A DNA stretch of 64,000 nucleotides, taken from NCBI GenBank assembly GCA_963693365.1, contig CAVNZM010000012.1, positions 558,001 through 622,000 on the forward strand, written 5' to 3'. The first letter of the stretch is position 1. Each line of letters starts with the position of its first letter. The notes beneath the pieces are model-generated. The model was given only the letters and a program-made list of their open reading frames with translations. It searched no databases and was not told the DNA's origin. This DNA comes from Amoebidium appalachense. Its lineage: Eukaryota > Ichthyosporea. Both the position numbers and the translations under genes were made by a program. Below, one piece after another: positions 21,263-37,500 of the stretch.

Positions 21263-21820
21263 TTTTTTATTTTTTATTTTATCCCGTTTCACTCCCGGCG
21301 AGGCACTGCCTCAGGGGAGCTTACCGTCTTCCGCCTAGACACAGATCGTACTGTATAGCACACTCATAAGTCAGGATTCTAATTGACCCCAACTGGCACT
21401 ATTTTTAGTTACGCCTTATCCCACGGTTCTAGCCGCAGCAACGCTAGTGGGGAATGAGCACAGCTCACTTTAACAACACCAGCCGGGAGCGACCCGGGAC
21501 ACATACACAAACATAAAGACTTGAAAGGGAAGACCCCATGCCCAGGACGCTGACCCGAACCGTGGCCGGTGACTCGGATTGGTCTCCCACTTGAACGTTG
21601 GGCCGGGATGCCCAAGCGGCGCGCCGTCGACGTCAGAGGGCCGGTGCTGTTCATGACGTCATGTCTTACGGCCGGGTGATAACAAATTGGTGGTGCTGCT
21701 TTGACGTGGTCTGGGGTGATGGCTTCTAGGGGGCGGCCAGACCGGTGGACCGTCGAGGCAGAAAAAATCGGAAGTAACCAGGATCGATCCTGCGACTTTG
21801 AGCTTGATGGCGTTCTTACA
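21250..21820 (-). mobile_element. A-tailed SINE-like retroposon, long copy, with 13-bp TSD
   Basis: The insert 21263-21807 is flanked by identical TGGCGTTCTTACA at 21250-21262 and 21808-21820, a target-site duplication. In minus sense the element starts AAGCTCAAAGTCGCAGGATC. GGATCGATCCT there resembles a tRNA B box. It ends GTGAAACGGGATAAAATAAA plus an A/T-rich tail. A second copy, about 95% alike by eye, is at 53219-53723. No protein is encoded. Family not recognised. Confidence 0.85.
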
Positions 21821-22135
21821 CAAACTCTTGTTCATTTTGCCCGGCGTACACACAACCGTCGGACTTGGCCGTTGTGACCTTCAAAATCTGGCATTGCCAT
21901 CTCTAATGTTGTTCTTTCAATCCATGTCGCGATGGCCATGGGCTCTATATTAGTCTTAGATTGCCATGGTCGTGAGCGTTGCCTCGTTGTTGCCACAAGT
22001 ATATGTGTCTACCTCAAGAAAAACGGATAGAGCTCATGCTCCACTTGACCTTTACCAGTTTTTTTTTTTTTTTAGTTTTTTTTTGGAGGGAGCGAGGAGA
22101 TAAGGGGGAAGGGGGGGGAAGGGGGGGAGGCCAGT

Positions 22136-22178
<43 letters not shown>

Positions 22179-22491
22179 GGGGAGCTTCTTTATGTGGTGG
22201 AACAAATTAATGTAGATCAATGGGAGAGAAAAAAGCAATTAGCCCACCGTGAACGCACGTACACATGCCTTAAAGTTTAGGTTGTTGTAATACCATAGGT
22301 ATTCATTCTAAACCGTAACCCGAGCAGGAAACATAGCCCAAAAATCTATACCCCGGGGTGCTGCCAGGTTTGTCATATGTACCATTGCAATACATCACGG
22401 TGTGTGTGGGGACCATGTGTGTCTGCGTGTGAGCGCACATGCGCCTGACACGTGCGTCTGCGATTACATATGGGAAGAGGGGGAAAAGAAA

Positions 22492-22525
<34 letters not shown>

Positions 22526-23059
22526 CTTACATATTAAGACTGAGGCCTTCTCCTTTTTTCCCCAGTTTTGTGTTGGTCGGTGTGTGTGTGTGTGTGTGTG
22601 CGTGGGCGCGCGCGCGTGTGTGTGTGCATGTGTGCCCGGGCGCATGTGTGTCTGTTTGTGTGCGCTTGTCCTGCGTCACATCTGGTGTGTGTGTTTTTTT
22701 GGTGTTTTTTTTTTTTTATTTTTAATATTTGTATGCTCCGGCGAATATGTACTTGACATGCAACGTCTTTTTTGTGTCTACGTGTCCACTCACGTACGTG
22801 TGTGCCTTGAAGAGCGGAAGTTGTGCATGTGTGTGTTTGTATGTGTGTCTGGCAATTTGCAATAACTTTTGGCGCCGGTGTTTTTTGCACCTATGTATTT
22901 GTGTTTGTGTTCGTGTTTTTCTGTGGGTCACGAACGCCGGGTACGTGTGCTTCGCCGGAGATCGAATTTCTAGATCTCCAACTTCGGTCCAGAAAGAAGT
23001 CCATGTCTGTGTAGAACCATTCTCCATTCCTATTACAGCATTCCAGTTTTTCTGTGTTG

Positions 23060-23117
<58 letters not shown>

Positions 23118-23505
23118 TGTGTTTGTGTGTGTGTGTGTGTGTGTGTATGTGTGTGTGTGTGTGTGGTGTTTGTGTATGTGTGTGTGTGTGTATGTGTGTG
23201 TGTGTGTGTGTGCCAGTCTGTTTGTGCCCTCTCGTCACACTTCAGATACAGTGTGCTTGATTGGGTACATAGTGAATCATTGTTGCTGCTACGTGCTTTT
23301 GACAAAATAAGGGCTAATCATTTTAATCATTGACACTGCGCTCACGGTAGCCGCAGCAGGGCAGCACACAGTGCATGCCAATGTTTGAATTTAATCAAAT
23401 TCCAAACTTAATATGAGTTAGATGCAGGCTTTCTCTGCCAGAGGCAAATGCCCATTCACACAGTGCATACACATGTAATCTATGTATTGCTACCGTGCAG
23501 GCCTA
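21821..23505. other. Intergenic region
   Basis: No gene is supported. Contents: T tract then G tract at 22061-22180, a G tract near 22492-22525, short GT repeats near 22580, interrupted GT repeats at 23063-23212 and repeat-poor sequence at 22720-23040 and 23220-23500 without convincing coding potential. Confidence 0.55.
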
Positions 23506-24804
23506 CTACTGCACCTTTCCACTGTGTGCATATGTCTGCAAGCACGCCTGGTAGTCTGCTTCCAGCACGTGAATGAGCGAACACACCTCCTGTGCTCTGC
23601 ATGTGCCCGTGCACGGTCCCTGCTTCACCCCAGCCCTCTCCACCTCTCTGTATGCCTCCCAGCTCTTGTCGTCGGTCATAAATCCAACAGCGAGGGAACG
23701 GAAAGCCGCATTGCTCAAAGAAGAAATACCATAGTGTTGGGTGGCGGTGTATTCAAGGATAGCGGGGGTGTTTGCGTTTGCAGCCAACTGCACAACATCC
23801 AACACATGCACACTGTAGTCGGTCGGGTTTGATTGGGCATCATAACTCACCACACGGTAGGACGGGTTGTTGTGGTAGATTGGAGACACGCTGCCAACAA
23901 GGAACATGGGCGTGGACAGGCCCCCCAAGCCGCCTGTAGTTCTGTATGTGCGGAAGGTGTCGCGGTGCAGGTGGCCAAAGAACTGTGCCGCCACCACGTT
24001 AGGGTGTGCGGCAAGAATGGAGTAGTATGTCTTTGCATACTTGTCCTCCCAGTTGGGTTGCTGGCTGGCATCCAGTGCGGGGGGGATATGACCGATAATG
24101 TACGCGCGGTGGCCCTTACTCTTTAAATCTGATAGCTGCGCTGTGAGCCAAGCAAACTGGCCAAAAGGGTCAGCATCGGTGCTGTGTGGCTTATGGTGCA
24201 CCGAGTAGGGAATAGTGTTGAGAGAGATGATGGCTAGAGTGCTGCTGACATAGTGGCGGTAGAAACCACCCTTTTTGAACCTTGCACCATCTGTTGGGTC
24301 CATTGCTGTGGGCCACACTGTTTGCGACACAGAAGCCAACCATTTTGTGTTGTCCAAGGGGAGGACATAGTCGTCTGTAAGGTCATCGTTGCCTAGAAGA
24401 TTCTCGATGCCGTGCACGTGTGCGGCAGTGGGAAAGTATTGCTCTATGGCGTCAGAGACGGACTTCATTGCCTGCAGTGTGTCTGTTTCGCCCTTTGGCA
24501 TGGTGTGTGCATAGTGGCGTACATAGTCCCCGAGAACAAGAACAAAGTCAGGGTTGGCAATTGTCTTCTGTGCTTCTTGCAGTGTGCGGTGTACAAGTTT
24601 CATTGGTGAGTCGCATGAAAACGTGCCGAATTGGGGGCTATTTTGGTTGCATGGGGCCAGACCGTTGCTTCCCCCATAGTACGGGTCTAGGTGGAAGTCG
24701 GATAGAACAAGAAACTTTCCGCTTGTAGACCGTTTGGTAGGATGGGCAAGGGAAGTGGTGGCGCAGGAGGCCACAAAAGCAGTTGTTATTTTTAAGAGAC
24801 ACAT
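23506..24804 (-). CDS. Secreted acid-sphingomyelinase-like metallophosphoesterase, intronless
   Basis: A 432-residue calcineurin-like phosphoesterase of the acid sphingomyelinase/SMPDL3/endopolyphosphatase group, which hydrolyses phosphodiester or phosphoanhydride bonds with two metal ions in lysosomal, vacuolar or extracellular space. Signal peptide about 1-20 (MCLLKITTAFVASCATTSLA). Metal ligands in order: SDFHLDPYY (D36, H38), LGDYVRH (D93), LLGNDD (N139, where many relatives have GNHD or GNND), IIGHIPP (H239) and FFGHLHRD (H278, H280). A cysteine-rich end (GPCTGTC...EVCSL...QACL) fits the family. There is no saposin domain, so it is closer to SMPDL3 or endopolyphosphatase than to classical ASM; the substrate cannot be decided. 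It is the only intronless complete gene here. Two TAG codons follow the last residue. Confidence 0.93.
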   Translation of the reverse strand: MCLLKITTAFVASCATTSLAHPTKRSTSGKFLVLSDFHLDPYYGGSNGLAPCNQNSPQFGTFSCDSPMKLVHRTLQEAQKTIANPDFVLVLGDYVRHYAHTMPKGETDTLQAMKSVSDAIEQYFPTAAHVHGIENLLGNDDLTDDYVLPLDNTKWLASVSQTVWPTAMDPTDGARFKKGGFYRHYVSSTLAIISLNTIPYSVHHKPHSTDADPFGQFAWLTAQLSDLKSKGHRAYIIGHIPPALDASQQPNWEDKYAKTYYSILAAHPNVVAAQFFGHLHRDTFRTYRTTGGLGGLSTPMFLVGSVSPIYHNNPSYRVVSYDAQSNPTDYSVHVLDVVQLAANANTPAILEYTATQHYGISSLSNAAFRSLAVGFMTDDKSWEAYREVERAGVKQGPCTGTCRAQEVCSLIHVLEADYQACLQTYAHSGKVQ

Positions 24805-25370
24805 GATGATGTAATGAATAAGAGACCGAGCTGGTGGTCAGCTTTGTTGGTGGTTGGTGGTTGGGAGTTGGCAAAGCTAGAGAGACTGGAGAGGATGTGG
24901 CGGTCAAACGGTTTTTATGGTCATGGAGCCATCGAGCGCGCGCGTGCACTGAGCTTGATTTTTAGATTTTTTAGACTGCAATCTGTGGAAAACCTGCTAA
25001 GCCAATCAAAATGATTTTTCTGTTTACATTTTTTGACCCCTAGACGACGTTATCAGTCGGTGACGTCACACGCACTGTTTTATAAAACGGTCGATGAATA
25101 TATTTCTCCCGTAAAAATGAGAATGCAGATATATTGAAAATATCTCTGAGAATATTCGCAGTTCAAGGATTTACATCTGGGCGTGTCTTCATATTATTGC
25201 TCTGACAGTCGCTACGTGACAATCCATTGAATCAACGCACAGTAGTGCGTGTACCAACATCTTTGGTTGAAGCTAGGGAGATAGATGGGAAATCCAATAG
25301 CAGTCGCCCAGGTAAATTTTATCCAATAATCTTTTTGACCGTAATGCACATCTGATTGGTCAGTCAATTA
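24805..25370 (-). promoter_or_regulatory. Upstream region of the phosphodiesterase: CCAAT boxes and CRE-like site
   Basis: CCAATCAAAATG near 25001, a perfect CRE-type TGACGTCA at 25061-25068 (257 bp before the start codon) and ATTGGTCAG near 25355. Sequence is AT-rich and repeat-poor. The promoter role is inferred. Confidence 0.5.
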
Positions 25371-29381
<4,011 letters not shown>

Positions 29382-30592
29382 TCAGCTGACGGGAGGCATA
29401 TCCCTAACCCGACCCACAATCACGCTAACACCCCACCCATTAGGTGACGTCACAATATCCGCCGTCACCGACACCATCTTCTTAAGGGCACACCCGACAC
29501 CGCTCTTATACGCAACAGCCGTACACCCGCTCGTAAAGACACACCTCCGCCTGCAGTCATCCAAGGACCATGCCTTGCTTCCGCTGATAGTGCTCGCGTA
29601 CATATTTGCACGTGCCTGTGTGTTCACCCAATCAAAATGTCTCCACGGTGTGCTGATTGGGCGAGAATCGACGGTTTTCGGTCCATAGCAGTGATGTTCG
29701 CTCCCACCGCACCATCCCAAAGAGCTGCAGCAGAACTTTCCAGAAACACGTGCATTGCACACACTACCACGTGGTGAGCCATACGCACCGCACCGAGCCG
29801 TGGTGGTTACTGGGGGGGTGGTGGTTGGTGGGGGTGCCGGGAGACTGTAAACAACACCCGCATCAACAACGACATAGAGTGTGTTTCCTGTGTGCTGGTA
29901 CGTGTCCTGGGCGTATGTCGTCACGGCCTTTAAATAGCAGTTGGTGCCTATATATACCACCGCCGTGCACATTGAAATTTCGTCGCATCGTGCCTGGCAC
30001 AGTGCAAGCTGGGCCACACCAGTGAGTGTCTGCAGGCTCGTAGCACTATTTCTGTGCTTGTATGCCGCATACCTCCGGCTGGCGCGGATTTCAGCTGCCT
30101 CCCAACACGGAAAAGGAAAAATGCACGCCTTAGAAGAGGATCCGCTGCACGTGCCCCCCGTACACGTGCGTGCCTGTGTGCCCCCTGAGCCGCACGTGGC
30201 TGAGCACGTGCTCCATGATGACCACGTGCCGACCGCTGCTGGTGTAGCCATGGTGCTCCTGATCCATGTCGTGTATGTCGATAGGCGTGTGTATACACCA
30301 TATTGGCCAGGTGCGGCACACACATAGCCATAGGAAACGATACCAAGTTGGGTGGGGGATGCATCTGTTCCCACCCACATGGGCCCACCGCTATCACCAC
30401 CACAGCTGTCTCTTCCCCCTGTTGGTAGGCCGGCACACAGGTGCATGTTGGTGCGATAGTCGGGGTCGTTGGTGGCACATGTGGTGGCGGACTGGATGGG
30501 CATGGTAACCTGTGGGGGCGGGAGGTGGGGTGAGAATGGTGGGGATGGGGGTTGGGGTGGGTGAATGGCCTGGCTTTCTTTCTTTTTTTTTT

Positions 30593-30623
<31 letters not shown>

Positions 30624-31619
30624 GGGGGGGAGGAGAAATTGTGGTGGTAGGGAAGGAGGGAGGGGTGTGGGCAAGAGGCTGCAGCTACTTCAAAGGACTG
30701 AAACAAGAATGCGAGGTATTACTGCTACGAAATCCGGGAAGAAAAAAATAAGGACATATAACGGTGGCGGTGTGCATAGGGTAGGATAATGCCCATTGAA
30801 AACGGGCCCGGGGGGGGGGGGGGGGGGGTGGGCCCATGGTGTTTCATTCCACACATAAAAACAATATCTAGACATAAAAGGCTATGATCAAACTAACCTG
30901 ATTGGGCGTAGCCGTCATAACACCCCCATCCGTTGTTGCACCCCATCCAGTCACATAGACATTCCTTCCTGCCGCATCCAAGGAAGTATCGGCCGGGATC
31001 GAAACTGGACGAATTGCCGCAACCTCATTTAGACGAATGAGGGCAATGTCGCTTTGGTGGGTGGTAAGGACGTGCTGGGGGTGGGTGAATGTCTGCGAGA
31101 TGCTGTACGCGGTGAATGTTGAACCTGTGTCGATGTTGCTGCCCCCAAGCCACACCTGGTTTGGAAGCATTTGGTTATTAACTATAGCGCCTTGTGTTTA
31201 CCTTTTGTGGTGGATTTTTCCTTTTGTGGTGGATTTCGGCTCAGCTGTGCATGTATGTGCATATCTCAGTGAGAGCCAGAGGATGCCCATGTATTCATAT
31301 GTGTGCGGCCGCACTGCGGCGACGATATGTTGTATTTTTATGTGTGCACGGGTGTGTGTGGACGATGGTACGAGTAATGCTAGTGTCAATGTGTGCGTGA
31401 ATGCATGCCACGTTGTGTGCACGTGTGTGTGTGCGTGCGGGTGTGTCCGCACGGTGCCTGTGTGTGCGTGTGCTTGTGTGGAGGGGTGTGTGCGTGTTTG
31501 TGTGTCTATCTATGCCTGTGTGATCCTGTTTGTGTGTGTGTACATGGGTATGCGCACGCGTGTGTGCACGCGCATACGTGGGCGTGTGAATGTGCATGAC
31601 TGTGAGCATTGCATAAGTT

Positions 31620-31686
<67 letters not shown>

Positions 31687-32222
31687 GCGTGTGCGTGTGC
31701 GTGCGTGTGCGTGCGTGTGCATGTGCGTGTGTGGTGCCTAGATTTGTATGAATTTTGCTACGAGCGTTATGCTGTATCACGAAAAATTCTGCGAGCAATC
31801 TATTGCTATCGATGTGGTTGAGTGCCCGGCAAGTGTTCGTTGTTGTGAATGCTGCATGAACCCACCTGGTGCTGCGTAAGTGGGGGCGCCAGTTTCCTCA
31901 ACATGACATTCTTGAGGCAGTGTGCGGCAGTCAGAACCCACTGCGACCCAACCAGTGTACATGCGCAGTAAACCCGCATGTAGCCAGTCCCCACCTCGGG
32001 GTACACAAGCACCCCCAACCATGGCTTGGCACCTGTCGCCACACCACCAACTATCCTCGCGTTTTGATTGAACTCTGATGCTGAAGTTGCTAGTGAGGCG
32101 TTAATGTAGCGCACGTTAAGTCCATCTTCAAGCTTTCGCTGTCTTTGTGGCTTGGCCTCTACTACTGAAGGAAATGTGAGTGACGCTGCCGCTGAAAGGC
32201 AGAGGAGGATGTTGATGTGCAT
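29382..32222 (-). CDS. Secreted trypsin-like protease with TSP1, PAN-like and hevein-like modules
   Basis: Three minus-strand exons, 32222-31866, 31155-30898 and 30509-29382, all phase 0, give 580 residues. Signal peptide at the start ([23 protein letters not shown]), propeptide, activation site R56/IVGG, then an S1 domain with catalytic H101 (VLTAAHC), D155 (SDIALIRL) and S245 (CGGDSGGP). D239 six residues before the serine predicts cleavage after Arg/Lys. C-terminal to it: a thrombospondin type 1 repeat (about 298-335, [16 protein letters not shown]), a PAN/Apple-like module (about 355-410), a Thr/Pro linker, a hevein-type chitin-binding module (about 450-490, [11 protein letters not shown]) and a second PAN-like segment ([18 protein letters not shown]). 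Probably extracellular, acting at chitin- or glycan-containing surfaces; substrate unknown. The last two introns contain T, G and GT tracts. Confidence 0.93.
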
Positions 32223-33072
32223 GATGGCTGCGTGAACGGATAACTCTGTGCTACAGTTCGTTTCTTCGCTTCCAGAAATATAAACACGCTATATTACTGT
32301 CTTTGCATTCTGCTTGCTTCTATGATAAGTGGGCTTGCTTGCTGTCGTGTAACACTGGTGCACGAACTTCTATGTTGCATCAGCGGGCAGAACCAGCCGC
32401 TTTATTTACCTTGGAAGGAATGCGGACAGTTAGATCAGAGAAACGTCGGATTGGCCCATAGAAAGAGAAATAGAATTTAGGTAAATACAGAGAATGGTTC
32501 TCCACCAATCATATTTGTATTTGGGATGAAATCTGCGGTCAGCCAATCACATCGTGATTTGGAACACCAATTAATTTTCTCTGTAATCCTTTTTTAATTG
32601 GCTGAAACGAGCGGTTCATGAAAGTAGACAAAAGCGTTCAATCGTGCAGGAAATAATTAACTACTAATTTGTTTTGGTTGAGGGAAATGTATCAAAAAAG
32701 GAGTTGAAGGAAGTAGGCAGCGTAAGTTTGTTATGGAAACCTGAACATTCTGTACAAAAAAAATATTGCAAATGTATGTCACTACAATAGTGACTGTGGT
32801 TATCAATAGAGCATTCCTTTCACTATCTGTCCCGTCGACGTGACGTCATCAAGACATCGCTAGCTTAAGCTTCCAGAAAATAGATACTTGTAGATCCGGT
32901 CTCAGTTGACAGGCTTCGAATTCCGCACACCGTTGATCCAGGTTCCACACGAGGAAGGCACTATTGACTATTTGCATATGAGGATGTAGGGGAGATGCAC
33001 ACGCCATTCGGAAAATGCGTGTGTGCGTCTCTCTGCGTGTTTTTTTTTTTTGTGTGTGTGTGTGTGTGTGAC

Positions 33073-33132
<60 letters not shown>

Positions 33133-33613
33133 GGAGGGTGGGTGGTTGGTTGGTGGTGTGGGGGGGGGAAGAACAGAGGGTCACGTTGGATGGTTGGAGA
33201 GGGGGAGGGGAGGAGGGGAGGGAAGCTTCGGGGGGAGGGTGGGAGAGCTCGAGAGGGGGAGGGGGGGAGGGGAGGGGTAAGGGGGGGGGGGAGGGGGGGG
33301 GGGGGGGGAGGGGGGATGATATTTGGAATAATACAACCAGGTCAAGGAATTGTGGTAAATTTTTTCCCTATCTAGCTAGATAGATATATTATTAAATCTA
33401 TTCCCTCCAATATTCCCTCCACACCTACACACAAACCCATACATCTACACTGACACAGATGTACATGCAAAGACACAGTGACTGTCTCTCCTGCAGCCTT
33501 GCCACATGGCCAACCGGCCGCCGCAATCACACAAAGTATCTGAACACACTCACATGCAGTTCCATTCTGAATTTATTCGAGGGAACCAGCCCTTCCATTG
33601 AAAATACCTAGTC
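32223..33613. promoter_or_regulatory. Protease upstream region, then repeats
   Basis: The first 650 bp are AT-rich with several CCAAT boxes on both strands (GATTGGCCCA near 32451, ACCAATCATA near 32504, GCCAATCACA near 32545, AATTGGCTGA near 32597) and a CRE-type TGACGTCA at 32841-32848. These suggest a promoter for the protease. From 33040 it is (GT)n and G-rich sequence, then unique sequence at 33330-33610 without a gene. Confidence 0.45.
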
Positions 33614-33815
33614 TTAAAGAACCAACGTCGAATGTGTGCTCTTGTTTGCTTCCTGCCCCATCCTCCTCTCCATCCATTTTGTGTATGCGCCTGCCAGCCT
33701 CACTTGCTCTGCGTGTGTGTACGAGTGGATGTCTGCCTGTGCGTCTTTAACCACACAGATGTCATGTTGTAACCACAGCTGCAACAATCCATGTTGCTGT
33801 GCGCTGTGCGTGTGC

Positions 33816-33846
<31 letters not shown>

Positions 33847-33894
33847 GGGGGGGGAGGGGGGAGGGAGGGGGGAGGGGCACGGACACAGAGCGAC

Positions 33895-33970
<76 letters not shown>

Positions 33971-34577
33971 TCTGTATGTGCGCGTGTGTATTGCACTGTA
34001 TGGCTGTGTTTGTGTGTCATTGTGTGTGGTGTGTGTGTGTGTATAAGGGAGGGGGGGGGAGGGGGAGGGGGGTGAGGGTGAGAGCCCGTTTGTATGTGTG
34101 TGTGTTTGTGCGTACGTGGTTATATCTCTGCAGTGTTTTTTTTTTTGCCCGGTGCAGATGGTGGCACTGGTGGTGGTTCGTGCATGTATGTGTGTGCCTC
34201 TGTGTGTGTGTGGGGGGGGGAGGGGAGGGGGGGGGGAGGGGGGGGGGGGGGGAAGGGGGAAGGAAGAGGGGGAAGGGAGGGGGGAGGGGGAGATCAGTTA
34301 GAAAGATTATGTATAAAGATATCGAGAACTGTCGTTTTCGTTTGCATGATAATGGACATTCTGGAGGTGAAGGTGGAGCATACATCAACGTTACTTTGCT
34401 TTCAGCCTTTTCTGCTTGGGTGTGCGTGTTTTGGGGAGGAGTGGGGAGGGGGGGGGGGGGGGGGGGGGGGGGGTTCCTACAGGACAAAGATTGCTCTCTC
34501 AACGGTTCAAATCAAAGTGCGAACTGGATATCCACGACGGACAATATAATGAAGTTTAGTTTAGTTTAGTTTTTTTT

Positions 34578-34614
<37 letters not shown>

Positions 34615-35124
34615 AAAGGAAAGACAGGACAAGTCGGTAGAATATTATGTGTGTGTCTGTGTGGGTGTGTTGGGTGTGTAGTGATGGTGGTAGTGGGAGG
34701 GGGAAAGGGCGGTATGCTTAGCGACATTAAGACTACAAAGCGGAGAAAGGTGGGGGTGTGGTGGTGGTGGTGGTGGGGTGTGTGTGTGTGGGGAGGGGGA
34801 GGGGGAGGGGTATGTGTTAGAGGGTTGGAAATATGGAGGAGACACCAGAGGACAACAAAAAAACGTCACAAAAATGAGAAACCCGAAATTGGGGGGGGGG
34901 GAGGGGAGGAGGATATTGAAAAACGGAGAGGACCTTAGGGTGACATGGTGTGGGAGTGGGTACGGAAAGGTGGGAGGAAAGGGAGGGACGGGGGGAGAAG
35001 AGAGAGAGAGAGAGAGGGAGATTGAGAGAAAAGAGAGATAGACAGAGAGGGGGAGAGAGCGAGAGGGAGAGCCGAGGGCGGAGGGAGGGGGTGAGACACA
35101 GAGAGAGGGAGAGCCGGGGGAGGG

Positions 35125-35160
<36 letters not shown>

Positions 35161-35309
35161 AGGGGAAGAGACATAGAGAGAGGAGAGGGGATGGCCAGGG
35201 AGATAGAGAGAGAGAAGGGGAGGGGGAGGAGGGGGGGTTTGGGGGGGGGGAGGAGGGAAGGGTTGGGTTGGGTGGCAGGGATTCGGTTGGAGCAGCGCAA
35301 GTAAGAGCC

Positions 35310-35364
<55 letters not shown>

Positions 35365-35549
35365 GGGGGGGGCTGGAACGCGTCACGGGGGGGAGGGGGG
35401 GGAGGGGGGAAAGTAAGTGACAAGTAGGGGAAGTATGACCCAACTCAGGATGCCCAACAAGAGCAAGGGGGAAAAAAAAAGGAGTTCGATAAGTATGTGT
35501 GCATGTACCAAGGAAGGTGGTGTTGGGGCGCAAGAGGGTAGCAAAAGGG

Positions 35550-35585
<36 letters not shown>

Positions 35586-36668
35586 ACAGCAGCGAAAGGG
35601 AAAGGGAGGGGTGGGGAGGGAGGGGGAATACCTTTGTTCGAGGGTGGTGAGGTGGTCAGCCAGCAACTGTAGCCACGTTGCATAGACAAACCTCCGGTGG
35701 GCCCACAGGGTCTCGTGGCCCCCATAGGCACACACCAGGTTGTCACTCAGCACCGTCTGCTGCAAAAACACGCCGCAAACATTGCACGTGCCTACCCATG
35801 GTGGCTCCATGTTCTGCTCCTCACGACCATTGAAAGTTGGTTGTTGTGCGTAGAGGGTTCGGAAGGTGGGGAAGCGTGTGGGGTGGGTGAGGGTGTGGTG
35901 TGTGTGGTGGCTGTGTGATGGTGATGCCTGAAGCATACGAAGAAGGAGGAATTGGAGGTGATGGGCGCCGGAATGATCTGACACGTGTGTTTCCAGCCAC
36001 GTGACTGCACCTTCAATCTCCTTCTGGAAAAGCGCGCTGTTCGCGTACACGTACTGCCCCACCACGAGCTGCCGGTGGCTCCAAGCAAAGTAGTTCTTTT
36101 TGTATAACTCTGCCACCCTTCGACACGTTTCTAGCTCCTTCTCGAGTATTCTAGTCCATTCCTCTCCATCTTTCATCTCTGGATATATGAGCCGAAGTAG
36201 CCAGCGTCTGTGGACCCACGCCGGACCGCATTTTGGATGCTGTGAAAATACCAAAGAAACAAAACGCAGCTCATGCTGGGGGTCTATATGCTTTTTTTGT
36301 GTAAGACGGCGCCTAATGTTCCATGCAGTGTAGTGGTCTGCGTCTATTAGCAATAGCACCTTAGTGGCGTACAACAGGCTGTTAACGGTAGAATCTGGTG
36401 CTACAGTGTCCCCAAGGATCTGTGCTTGATGTTTGAAGATGGTCCTTTGAGCTACTGAAGCGAGTGGTTGTGCGGCCCAGGCAGGGACACCCAGTTTGTG
36501 TTCTTGGCAAAAGAAGACAGAACGTATGTCTACTGTAGGGTCATATTCGTCTAATGTAAGGCCGAATTCATCTAAAAGGGGGTCTGTTTGAAGAACATCT
36601 ACCAGTGTGTCGTATAGAAGCGCGTGCTGCTCTCTTTGTAACATGGTGTTGGCATGGAAAACCCTCAC
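33614..36668 (-). CDS. PTAR1: Protein prenyltransferase alpha-subunit repeat protein PTAR1
   Basis: PTAR1 is the alpha-like subunit that pairs with RabGGTase beta to form GGTase-III. Two minus-strand exons, 36668-35632 and 33803-33614 (stop TAA), join in phase and give 408 residues; an internal ATG eight codons in (36644) is an equally good start. PFTA helical repeats are visible as TAWNIRRRL, PAWVHRRWLL, FAWSHRQLVV and TLWAHRRFVY. VSDHSGAHHLQFLLLRML and GHETLW are PTAR1 signatures. The last exon supplies EQVRLAGAYTKWM, matching the family's C-terminus. Between LRML and QTVLSD lies a low-complexity His/Thr insert (about 35.92-35.77 kb) that ends like a 3' splice site (GTTTTTGCAG in gene sense) and starts with GC, so it may be an unspliced GC-AG intron. 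The start faces RapGAP, 832 bp away. Confidence 0.93.
34811..34890 (+). repeat. GGTTGGAAATATGG dispersed element copy
   Basis: Matches 12000-12081 over about 75 bp, including GGTTGGAAATATGGAGGAGA and GTCACAAAAATG, then AACCCGAAAT. It lies in the PTAR1 intron, after G-rich sequence. Confidence 0.75.
35127..35157 (+). repeat. (AT)n microsatellite
   Basis: About 15 AT units within a GA/G-rich stretch (34960-35270) of the PTAR1 intron. Confidence 0.9.
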
Positions 36669-37500
36669 TCCTCCCCTCTCTCTATTTCTACCTCTCTCTG
36701 GGCCCTCCCTCCTGTGCCCTCTCTGTCTCTATCGCACATGCACACACATACACTTTCACACACACTCTCTCTCTCTCTCTCGCTCACACACACACACACA
36801 CACACACTCTCTCTCTCTCTCCCTCTCTCTCTCTCTGACCCTTCCTCTCTGGCACGTTTCTGCAATAAACACGATTCTTTGGATTGGTTAAAAGTCATGA
36901 AGTAAAATGTGGTTCATCTTGATTGGTATAATACGCACGCACAAAAAGTAAATAGATCATACACCTTTTTACAATGTAAAAAAAAATTCATGCTTAGAAT
37001 GCATAGTGTCAATGTAGGACGTGCGAGAAATTCTAAAGCCACTTATAATAAAAAGTTAAATGACTACCATTTTTTGACAGATCATGTAAATGTGCAAGCC
37101 CTACAGTACTTATTGCAGCACTCAACTTGTATTGCCAGTGGCCGTTTTGCAGGCCAACCCATATATGGCAAGAACGCGCATAGGTGAGCGTTTCCATTGA
37201 CCAATCACTTCATTGCATGGACTTTTCGCCAATCACAATCCACCATAAACTCCACAATATCGGCCTACCCTCGCACCTTTTGCAAACTTCAAACTTTTGG
37301 AAGGAGGCTTAGGAACTAATATGTAGAAAGTTAGGAGTCTCATGTTTACTCATACACACCACACTTACACACACTAGTCTGTAGAAAAACACATCTCTAC
37401 ATACACTATGATGTTTTTCTGTTAAGGCATATATTATTAGAGGGTTCACCCTTTTACATTGCCCCATCGCCCGACACACATTCTCCATCCACCACCCACC
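36669..37500. promoter_or_regulatory. Shared PTAR1/RapGAP upstream region
   Basis: 832 bp between divergent starts. CT/CA repeats at 36762-36836 lie next to PTAR1. CCAAT boxes occur on both strands: GATTGGTTAAAAG near 36880, TTGATTGGTATA near 36919, ACCAATCACTT near 37200 and GCCAATCACAA near 37231. No TATA box is clear. A bidirectional promoter is inferred. Confidence 0.5.

Noticed and set aside
22729-23310. 193-codon plus-strand frame
   Set aside because: Its second half is GT repeat and its first half has no recognisable domain or splice context.
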